Assembly (NCBI GenBank): GCA_009746045.1
Contig: RPFO01000253.1
Coordinates: 3,818,332-3,880,331, forward strand
Length of the DNA stretch: 62,000 nucleotides
From: Mesostigma viride
Taxonomy: Eukaryota; Streptophyta; Mesostigmatophyceae; Mesostigmatales; Mesostigmataceae
Direction of reading: 5' to 3'
This document shows, one piece after another, positions 53,804 to 62,000 of the stretch. The position numbers were made by a program, and so were the translations under genes. The notes beneath the pieces were generated by a model. That model saw only the letters and a program-made list of their open reading frames with translations, ran no database searches and was not told where the DNA came from. Numbering within the stretch: the stretch's first letter is position 1; each line of letters begins with the position of its first letter.

Positions 53804-55152
53804 GATATATATTAAAAATATAATTACTTACAACAGAGTGAAATCACTCAAACCAAAGCAAACGCCCAGCTATAAACCTATATACAGAGCCATGTCAAAG
53901 CTCTATACTACGATAAGACCAATGGAAACGCCTAACGGGAGGAACCTAATAGCCCTGCTGCACCGCAAAATCAGCCCGCGTACGGCGGAGCATGATGTCA
54001 GCCATGGCCCGAGTCAGCGCCACCGACAAGCGCTGACGCCAATATGACGTCCAGGTCCGCGCCGACCATGGGGCCCGCTGGCCCTCCAGGTCCAGCCGGT
54101 CCTCCCGGATCGAGCCGGCAACACTCCTTGAAGAAGGCGGAGGTCAGGGGCCCCATGGCCCCAAACTCCTCCAGGACAAAGGGCACCACACGATGGTGCC
54201 CGACGTCGCCGTAGCTAGGCCAGGATCGAGCTTGGCCCGCTCCGCCCGGTCCGCCGTGTAACCTGCCGTGAGGGAGGCCCCAGCCACGTGGCTAAGAGCC
54301 AAGGGCCGCGCCACCGAAACGTCAATAAGCAGATGCCGGCCACCCCCCTCAAAGTCCAGCACCACGATGTCAGGCCGGTGGTTGGGGAATAGAAGGCAGC
54401 GCCATCCGCATCCTCGGACCGGATGTTCGCGTGGGGGAAAACCGACCGAATCATGGCGAGCACCACCGTCAGGAGGACAGTGTGCAAATACAAATACCAA
54501 TTCTGATTCTGTTGGCCCCCCATGCAGGCAAGGTAGTGAGTCCCCGTGGGATCCAGCGGCTGCCCACAGCTACCACAAGGCCGCCCGGCCGGAACAAGAG
54601 GCTGCGGGGCAAATAGCCGTCGATATATATATCCCAAAATGGTGGCGCGGCCCTTGGCTCTTAGCCACGTGGCTGGGGCCTCCCTCACGGCAGGTTACAC
54701 GGCGGACCGGGCGGAGCGGGCCAAGCTCGATCCTGGCCTAGCTACGGCGACGTCGGGCACCATCGTGTGGTGCCCTTTGTCCTGGAGGAGTTTGGGGCCA
54801 TGGGGCCCCTGACCTCCGCCTTCTTCAAGGAGTGTTGCCGGCTCGATCCGGGAGGACCGGCTGGACCTGGAGGGCCAGCGGGCCCCATGGTCGGCGCGGA
54901 CCTGGACGTCATATTGGCGTCAGCGCTTGTCGGTGGCGCTGACTCGGGCCATGGCTGACATCATGCTCCGCCGTACGCGGGCTGATTTTGCGGTGCAGCA
55001 GGGCTATTAGGTTCCTCCCGTTAGGCGTTTCCATTGGTCTTATCGTAGTATAGAGCTTTGACATGGCTCTGTATATAGGTTTATAGCTGGGCGTTTGCTT
55101 TGGTTTGAGTGATTTCACTCTGCTGTAAGTAATTATATTTTTAATATATATA
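53804..55152. repeat. inverted repeat with about 514-bp arms containing LINE 3' sequence
   Basis: 53,804-54,318 is the reverse complement of 54,639-55,152 with a 320-bp spacer. The arms start in AT-rich AAAATATAATTACTTAC and include the coding end of a non-LTR retrotransposon, so two copies of the same LINE 3' end face each other. A few arm differences (ACAGAG against CTCTGC) show they are not an exact copy. Confidence 0.8.
53960..54640 (-). pseudogene. non-LTR retrotransposon (LINE) reverse-transcriptase C-terminal remnant
   Basis: Broken minus-strand frames contain C-G-S-C-G-Q-P-L-D-P-T-G-T-H-Y-L-A-C, a C-x2-C-x8-H-x4-C zinc knuckle typical of the region after LINE reverse transcriptases, then R-P-D-I-V-V-L-D-F-E-G-G-G and L-L-I-D-V-S-V-A-R-P. 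Further frames carry F-V-L-E-E-F-G-A-M-G-P-L and end R-R-T-R-A-D-F-A-V-Q-Q-G-Y, the usual LINE C-terminal order. Several frameshifts separate the pieces, so it is dead. The ending is repeated in mirror image at 54,960-55,010 on the plus strand. Confidence 0.55.
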
Positions 55153-56402
55153 TCCCAATGTCACCAATATTACTCTATAGATCTCAATTGTCGGCACCCT
55201 CGCATACACATACAGAGGTGTGCCGGAAGGTATGGACTTCAAACCACCTTAGGTATCGATCTCTTTTTGCACGTATCTTTTTATACCATCTATTTCTTTT
55301 GCCAAACTTTCTCGTGCTCACTAGGTTCGACCCTAGTCGGCACGCTACAGCTCGATAGCGATGGCATTGTCCTTAACCCGCTGGTCGATGTCGCGGAGCT
55401 GGGCGGTGCATGATGGAGTCGCGGTGGAGGCGGAAAGGGGGGGGGGGTGGAGGCGAGGACGGTGGCGGTGGCGGTGGGGATGGTGGGGAGCTCAGCAGCC
55501 AGCGTGCCTCTCATTGCCGCCACATCTGTGGCAAGGGGGGTCACGTGCTGCACGAAAGCTTCCTTAAGGAGGGTGCGGATGATGGCTTCGGTGGGGAAGG
55601 TGGGGGGGGGGCGGTGGGGAATCTTAACCATGGCTGACTAATTTTCAGGTAATTGTACCAGTGCTAGCTGCACCGCCCGCATGCATGGCCCGGGCCCCGC
55701 CCGAAGACGAGTCTCGAAGACGTAAGGGCATTACGTCGGAGTTTACGTACAGATCTGTAATTAAAAAACAGATCTGTATATACGCCTAGCCATCTGTATT
55801 TTTCGGGCCCTATAACTTTACAGATCTGTAAAAAGCTCTAATAATGATAAAAACACAAAATGGCTGGCAAAACCTGCCAGGAACGGCGTCATGGAGATAG
55901 GGTTTCTGGGTATGCAATCCACAATTGCAAGCTGGTTGCCAATTTCATAGCTCTTTGGGCGCAGAGCAGCATACTCCATTGACGCGATGAACTTCCCAGT
56001 TGATGCATGTGCAATGGGCGCTTTCTGCTTTAGTTGGCTTGCCTGACACTTGCATACGAGCATGCATGCGTGATAATTTCCGTTAGAAAATGCAACAATT
56101 CCGAGCCATGGGCGCCTGCCATTGCAATGCTGCAATTGGAATGACGTTGCCTTCTGACAGCTTGGGATGGCTGCTTCGTTTGATTTCTACAGTCATGCTG
56201 GCAGACGTTTTATCAAGCGCAGGACGGTGTTGTTTCTGGTACTCGAGAAACTTCTCGGGCCGTTCGGTTGATTGATCATCTTGAATCCGTTGCTTGGAAG
56301 TGGCCTCGGAAACCTTGTTGGCGGTGACAGTGCTCGTGCATGCGCAGGGCGGAAAACTGGGGCTGGAGCTTGAGCGCGACTTTAGCAGTCAACGTTGTTG
56401 AC
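55153..56402. other. host non-coding region
   Basis: No supported gene. TACAGATCTGTA-type palindromes occur three times between about 55,750 and 55,835. A frame at 55,290-55,631 (-) is Pro/Thr-rich and overlaps a G-rich simple repeat, so I do not call it. Another frame at 55,818-56,135 (-) has no motif. Confidence 0.4.
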
Positions 56403-56672
56403 CTAATTGGCTGTGATGGCCGTGAGGGGGCCGTCGGGCCCTATGGCTGATATATCTTGCTCCGCCGCACGCGAGCTGACTTTGCGGCGCATGCGCAGCA
56501 CGGTCATTAGGCTGTTTCGCTCCATTCCGCGGTGTCGGGATCGCACATGTGTCCTACTGCCGGCTGTAGTTATTTTGTGGTGGTATCTCTTGTTATAGCG
56601 TTGGCTTTGTTCATGTTTGATTCGGGGTGCTTTCACTCTGATGTAAGTTATTATAATTAATTTTTATTACAT
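56403..56672 (+). pseudogene. diverged third copy of the LINE 3' end
   Basis: GGCTGATATATCTTGCTCCG, then a run parallel to the right arm of the 53,804 repeat, through TTTCACTCTGATGTAAGTTATTATAATTAATTTTTATTA. It matches 54,950-55,145 in order of words but with many substitutions and gaps. The coding frame is broken. This shows the LINE family is an older resident of the host genome. Confidence 0.5.
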
Positions 56673-58490
56673 ACGGCCGATTGTACAGACCCTGTACCGG
56701 TAATAATAACCACGTGTTGCGCACGTATAATGTCATGTTCACTGTATAATTAATCCCTACTATGTGTGCACATGCATGCATGACGGGAAGGGCAGGGACC
56801 CCTTCTTCCCTCATGCCAGTGGCATGCCACAGGGTGCATGTACAAACGGACCCGTCGAATTAACGATGTGGAATCCCCAGTGTGGGTGCAATAAGACCCG
56901 TGTGAGCATTGCATGGCTGACAGTGGTGGCGTGAGCGAACGTGCGATGCGCAAGGTGGCCGCATAGCTAAGCTGCGCGGTATAGGGCAATTATTTTTTTG
57001 CTATCTCACCCCATTTTCCTTGGGGATGGCCAGGCCAGGCCCTGAGGCCAGGCCAGGCAGCCCTTGATAATACTGTGGGTGGAATAAAGCCTAATAAAAA
57101 TTAAACTCCTGGGAACTCCTGGGAACTACCCATCAACCAACTAGCAACCAATAGGAACTACCGCGAACTACCGGGAAAGTACGGAAAGTGTACGGGAAAG
57201 TCCCTTGGGGGTCACGTTGCGAAGCTGTTGAACTAGGGCAACTGGTTACTACAGACTGTAGAGCAAGGCTATGAGGCCGTCTACCGTGCATTATCATTGC
57301 ACACATTGCATGGCTACCGTGGCTATACAAGGCCTCAATGGCTACAAGGCTACAAGCTACAAGGGCTAATCTAGCCCACATTAATTAATTAATTAATTAA
57401 TTAATTAAACTCGTGCTCCCGTTGGGGAGTCGGCGGAGCACCAGAGTGAGCACTCCCTGTGTAGTACGTGTGCACAGCAGGAAGAAAGGGCAGAGACCCC
57501 CAGTCTCCTTCATGCCTGAGGCATGCCACAGCAGCAATCGGACACGATAGACGATCCGGCAAGTTCTGTGGGTGCAATGAGACCCATGTGAGCATATCAT
57601 AACAAGGAGCGTGGGCAAGTAATCTGATCATGGCCAGGATCGACGTAGCATGGCTGTACAAAGGCTAAGCTAAGGCTATGGCTGGTTGTGTACCGTGCGT
57701 TAGCGGGGCACGTGACTAGGTATGATGGCTAGGCTAGGCAAATGTATTCTAGGCATGGCTGCCATAGCGGCAGTGACTACCAATTATTCAAGCTAGGGCT
57801 ATTCTAGCCCGCAGGGGGCGCCCACATCTTGTGGTTGATAATCAAGTCCCCGCCCCTAGCTCCAATAGACCTTGGGCTTCTTGTAATCTTGCTTGTGGCG
57901 GAGGTATTCCGGCCACAGGTCGCGTCACTGCTGGCCTGCTGCTGCTGAGTGGGGGTCAGGTCGTCGTCCAGCGTCCAGGGGAGGTCGTACAACCTCTTAC
58001 CACGAGAGAGGAACATGCAGCCGCTTATCCTCTATGGAGCTGAAGGTGAGCAGGACTGGTGGGGGAGCCGCCTTGTCCCGTGTGGGGGATAAGGCGGTGC
58101 CCAGCACGCAGCTCTAGATTGATCTAGATGACCAGAAGATCGGACCTTCAACCATTCCAATGCTCAACCATTCAAACAAATGGCTATCTAAAACCAAGAG
58201 CCGGAGACATTTACAAGCAGCATGCATGGCAAACTCCTCAAGTTTCATTCTACGGTATGCATGGATATAGCTAGACGTCACAACTACATTTACATGTGTG
58301 ATGTGATCAAAGCAAAGATTTACATTGTCAGCTTACAAGGCCCTGGACAGTGGACACCAAGCGTGATTATTATTACAGTGAATACCGGACCAAGCTTCCG
58401 GGTTTTGGTGCGGACTGCCAATATATAGAAATTTACGAACTGCATCACATTGAAGCAGCTCAATGCCATCCATTCCTAGATCCTTTTCAT
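56673..58490. other. host non-coding region with diverged repeats
   Basis: Two related blocks (about 56,755-56,960 and 57,455-57,660) share GGGAAGGGCAGGGACCCC-like, CATGCC-AGTGGCATGCCACAG and GTGGGTGCAATAAGACCC words. A (TTAA)n tract lies at 57,383-57,408. Lots of short GGCTA/AAGGCTA words repeat between 57,240 and 57,800. No gene is supported before the oxygenase 3' exon. Confidence 0.45.
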
Positions 58491-60943
58491 TCACAGCCGG
58501 TGAACTCCTGACTTCTCTGCTGGATACAGATTGACCACGGGGTTCCCACTGGCAGGGATCCCTGTGATGTATCCCCGCTGGATGTCCCGGAACGCAGCGG
58601 CCGCCGCCTGGGACAGACCGCCCGCCGCCACACACGCCACAGCAGACATCCCAAGGACGGCCGTTGAGTGGCGAGGGCCGCTGTGGAACGCGGAATCGGC
58701 CGCCGCTGCCACGGCCAGGCCCAGGCCGGTGGTCAGCAAAAGACCTGACAAGGTGCCCAGGTTGCCCTGCACCCCGTCCAGCCAGAGCACCGTCTTGCGG
58801 CAGTCGGGGCAGAACTTGGTGTGGCTGCGACATCAAAGCATTGGGCAAAGTCCACGGAGGATACAAGTCAAAAGAGCATGTCAGCCCATTGTGCATGCGT
58901 GTGCCGTTGCACGTTGTTACTGTACCGAACCCTCGGGTGTCCGTTGGCATGTGACATGTGGGTAGTAGGGGGTGGGAGAGCGGAAAAGGCTCATGGCCAC
59001 ATGGGCAGGCATGCTCTGGGCAATGTCACCGGCAACGTCACGCCGAAGTCCACAGGGAATGAACCTGCCCAGAACAACATATGGATGCATTTCAGGGGCA
59101 CCGTTTTTTCTTTCTTTAGTTTTCTGTTTCATCCTAATCCACAATATACACCACCATGTGAAAGGTTTGGCGGTAGACCGGTCTACTAACGTAGACTGGG
59201 GCTCAAAATTCAAGTTCGATTTTTACTTTGAGTAGCGCAATCGACAGATGTCTGCGAGACGATCCTGGATCATACCTCAGCTATTAGAAACTCCATTTCC
59301 AGTTAAGTGATAGTAGGGCTACAAGACAGGGGGAAATGGCTGTGTGCTGGGCCCTTAGCACCAGATGGGCGAAAGTCAAGATGTGCCAAGTAGGACATTA
59401 AAATTAAATAAAAAATTAAATTGTAACAAGTAGGACATTGGGGGGTCCAATCTCAAGTTAGAGTAGCGCAATCGACAGATCTCAATGAGGGCACTCTGAA
59501 TCTATTCTTTATTAAATGCCAAGAATTGTCAATATTTGGACGGCAGGGGTCAAAGTCCGATACACCCAACGCGAAAAATACCAGTCTATCGCCAACCCTT
59601 TCATGTCCAGCCCTGCTTTGAACCTCATAGGTATGCATACAACCAATTACGTAAAAGTACCTAGTGGAAGGCAACCAAGTGTAAACTTTGCAGCACACTC
59701 CTACCTCACCGATGCAACAACAACACAAGAAAGTCAGCAACCACGTGCAACGTCATTCACCCTCACCGCACTCTCCCCCCACTCACTCCCCCCAACTGCG
59801 ACTGTTAATCAAACACAACACCCACGCACATCGCCAAGTTGTCTTACTATTATGATGACAAAATGTCTACTGTTCCCACTGAATTAGCCCACTCAATGTA
59901 CCCTGTTGGTCCTATTATAACCCATAATTACCTGACCCAATGGCTTAAAAGACAACGCCACACTTGTCTCAGATATTGTTCCCATCACAGCACACCACCA
60001 CCTGTCCCTGCCGCCCACATCACACGAACCAAGCTCATCTCAAGCATTAGAACCAAACTCACTTGTCCCAGTTGTTCAAGATATCCTTCGTACGGTCCGC
60101 GTGCACGTCCGGTGAGACCGCCACCTCTGGCCCCGCCCCCGCCGCGTCCCCATTCCTGGCCCCCTCCGGACCCAACCCAATCCCCCACCACTCCGGTGCG
60201 CCGCCCGCGGCATCATGCATCCACTGCCGCAACGCAATCGTCCCCTTGTCGGATGGCGTCGGGAGATAGTACCGCGACGCCCAGGGTGCCCCAGGGTCTT
60301 GCGCCATCACTGCCTCCGCCGCGGTCATACAGAAGCTGTCCTGCAGGTTCAGCAGCACTTGGCCATGCGCGGCCGTACGGCGCACGTAGTCCGGAGCAAA
60401 CGCCATCCAGAACTTGGACGGGACCGAGCCCACGGCTCGCGTTAGGAAAGGGACCCATTCGCTGAGCTGTCGGCCCAGTTGGCTGAGTCCCTGGGCGCCC
60501 CCGCTGGCTGCTGCCCCCCGCCCCTTGCCCGGCTGGTCCTTGCCGGTCTGCGGGCCTGCTGGCTGCGGAGGCATGGACGGTTCCCGCAGCATCTCGCCGG
60601 CCATGTCGGCCAGGGCTGCCTTCTGTGCCGCCTTGGAGGGGAAGTCGACGCCGAAGCGGGCGATCACGCGGGTGCGTCCCGGGGTGACGGGCACCAGGTA
60701 CATGAGGAAGCGCTGCTTCATACCGTTGGATAGGTTGTAGAGAACCGTGCTCGTACAGGGGGGTGTGAAGCGCCGGGTGCCCTCAAGGCCGCGGGTCGAT
60801 GTGCTGAAGCCTGAGTGCTCCAGGGTGAACCCGTCCTGGGGAGTTTTCCCGTGCTTGATGGTGAAATGCTCCATGGGCAGTGCTTTCTGGGGCGCGTAGA
60901 AGGGAAGGACGCCCTCATGCAGGTACATGGCGTGGGAGGGGTC
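58491..60943 (-). CDS. pheophorbide a oxygenase-like (PAO/TIC55 family) Rieske oxygenase, 3' exons
   Basis: Two exons are clear: 60,943-60,063 and 58,824-58,491 (TGA 58,491-58,493), joined by a GTGAGT ... TCGCAG intron of 1,238 bases; the join gives AA + C, an Asn codon. The first shows D-P-S-H-A-M-Y-L-H-E-G, the metal-ligand region of the mononuclear iron site in PAO-like oxygenases, then D-G-F-T and F-x-P-P stretches and a long linker. The second begins H-T-K-F-C-P-D-C, the redox CxxC typical of PAO/PTC52/TIC55, and then two membrane helices. The exon begins after a GACTCAG acceptor; the Rieske domain should lie in upstream exons beyond or near the right window edge. Such enzymes act at chloroplast membranes in chlorophyll breakdown or protein import, so the host is photosynthetic. 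Confidence 0.75.
58825..60062 (-). other. intron of the oxygenase gene
   Basis: GT-AG intron of 1,238 bases. Short open frames inside (for example near 59,516-59,887) have no motif and are not supported. It contains a repeated GAGTAGCGCAATCGACAGAT word at 59,230-59,249 and 59,461-59,480. Confidence 0.65.
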
Positions 60944-61770
60944 CTGAGTCCGGAAGAGACAATGAAAAGCAATCGAGGTGGCCAGAATTAGCACCCACAG
61001 GTATGCCAGATTGAATGCAGATTTTAAACCTCGTGGCATGCCAGATGCCAGGAATACATCAAGGTAGTCATCCATGCTGCCTCCTAGTCCTAGGCTCTTG
61101 TTTCAAAAGGAAAATTGCACAGAGAAAAAGCTACATAAACTATTGGAAAAAACAATGCACAGAGAAAAAGCTACATTAACTATTGGAAAAAAACAAACGA
61201 CAGGTTTAAACATTAACCCCCGTCCCCTTTCCTCTACAGACACTTATGCCGGAAAACTTCTTAGCCTGTAGCCATCTTTTCCCCTCCCTTTGCCCCCCTT
61301 CCCCCTTCCCCCTTCCCCCAACACACAGACACACACAAAAAAAATCACACAGACGAATACACGACTCCCACCCAAAAAATCTGAAAGAACAAGATCAAAC
61401 CTCGCCATGACACACTCCGCACTAGGCATGGGAAATTCTCATCGCTCCCGCCATGGACCATGCCCCAGTTGGCAAAATGGGCACTGGGTCTAGGCTCGTG
61501 CCTGCATCACCACACTGATCACGAACACGCATGCTGCCCTCAGCTATGTCTCAGCGGTACGTGTGTCAGTGCTAGTGTGTGGCAAGCGGACAGGGCATCC
61601 ACCCGCCCACCATTGCTAATCTAACGAGGGAAGGTCAGGCGTCTCTGCCCCCTTCCAAATATGTGGCAACCAGTGATGACAAGCAATTCCATCCTTTGTG
61701 CTATTGTGCTCCAAGACCCCCAAAGGAGAGCGCGTAATGAATGGAAGGAAGGAAAGAACGAACAAATTTA
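60944..61770. other. upstream intron or non-coding region of the oxygenase gene
   Basis: Upstream of the exon at 60,943 on the minus strand I see no recognisable Rieske-domain exon. The frame from 61,075 carries a hydrophobic stretch and is probably intron. TGCACAGAGAAAAAGCTACAT recurs at about 61,115 and 61,154, a duplicated 39-bp unit. No other gene is supported. Confidence 0.4.
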
Positions 61771-61775
61771 CGAAC

Positions 61776-62000
61776 GAACGAACGAATGGAGGGATGGAGG
61801 GATGGAGGGGTGGAGGGGTGGAGGGGTGGAGGGGTGGAGGGGTTGGTGGTCGGTCGGTCGGTCGGTCGGTCGGTCGGTCGGTCGGTCGGTCGGTCGGTCG
61901 GTCGGTCGGTCGGTCGGTCGGTCGGTCGGTCGGTCGGTCGGTCGGTCGGTCGGTCGGTCGGTCGGTCGGTCGGTCGGTCGGTCGGTCGGTCGGTCGGTCG
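61776..62000. repeat. GGAGGGATGGAGG-type tract followed by (CGGT)n to the window end
   Basis: 61,740-61,790 has GGAA/GAAC repeats, then GGAGGGGTGGAGG units to about 61,845, then an uninterrupted CGGT repeat of about 150 bases that runs off the window. The length cannot be judged because the edge cuts it. Confidence 0.95.

Noticed and set aside
54268-54741. 157-aa plus-strand frame and matching 54,215-54,688 minus frame starting with the same residues
   Set aside because: Identical ends on opposite strands result from the inverted repeat. Only the LINE-type motifs in the spacer and arms are meaningful.
55290-55631. 113-aa minus-strand Pro/Thr/Ala-rich frame
   Set aside because: It overlaps a G-rich simple repeat on the plus strand, and no motif or splice context supports it.

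Overview
This window looks like a piece of green-algal nuclear genome that carries an integrated giant DNA virus (an endogenous NCLDV). About 1-49,300 is densely packed virus-type coding sequence: short spacers, genes on both strands, AT-rich TATA-like leaders just upstream of start codons, and basic or Cys-rich proteins. It includes a class II ribonucleotide reductase, a D6/D11-type SF2 helicase, fibre-like repeat proteins, and lineage-specific families (F-box-like proteins, SprT-like metalloproteases, KilA-N/BRO-like proteins with a PD-(D/E)XK-like nuclease domain). From about 49,300 to 62,000 the sequence changes to repeats, retroelement remnants, a 1-kb palindrome and, at 58,491-60,943, the 3' exons of a plant/algal pheophorbide a oxygenase-type (PAO/TIC55-like) gene. 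That gene is the best evidence that the host is photosynthetic.

Layout. 499-4,302: a membrane protein, then a four-exon reductase gene; its second intron holds an antisense HNH-type endonuclease ORF and its third an antisense remnant of a related ORF. 4,322-12,842: membrane and structural-looking proteins around the helicase. 12,883-15,833: two tandem SprT-like metalloprotease paralogues. 15,870-18,507: small and unknown genes. 18,622-18,905: a 59-bp tandem repeat carrying CCAAT and heat-shock-type motifs, acting as the apparent promoter of a gene that begins at 19,027. That gene is interrupted at 19,125 by a 10.8-kb CACTA-type DNA transposon (16-bp terminal inverted repeats starting CACTA, subterminal GTAACC motifs), itself full of microsatellites, a LINE ORF1-like gene, a 152-bp hairpin array and a minisatellite. 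The interrupted gene resumes at 29,970 as a U-box-like protein. 30,780-43,618: nuclease-like, fibre-like, F-box-like and zinc-ribbon proteins. 43,874-49,303: KilA-N-like genes, a spliced TRAF-type zinc-finger gene, a second spliced gene and small basic proteins.

Together the readable viral genes cover nucleotide supply (reductase), transcription or template remodelling (helicase), host attachment (fibre-like proteins) and probable manipulation of host ubiquitin and protein turnover (F-box-like, U-box-like, TRAF-type, SprT-like). Several viral genes are split by apparent single missing bases, mostly in short homopolymers. Either the element is decaying or the assembly under-calls homopolymers; the sequence alone cannot separate these. 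A host transposon inside a viral gene supports integration rather than a free virus.
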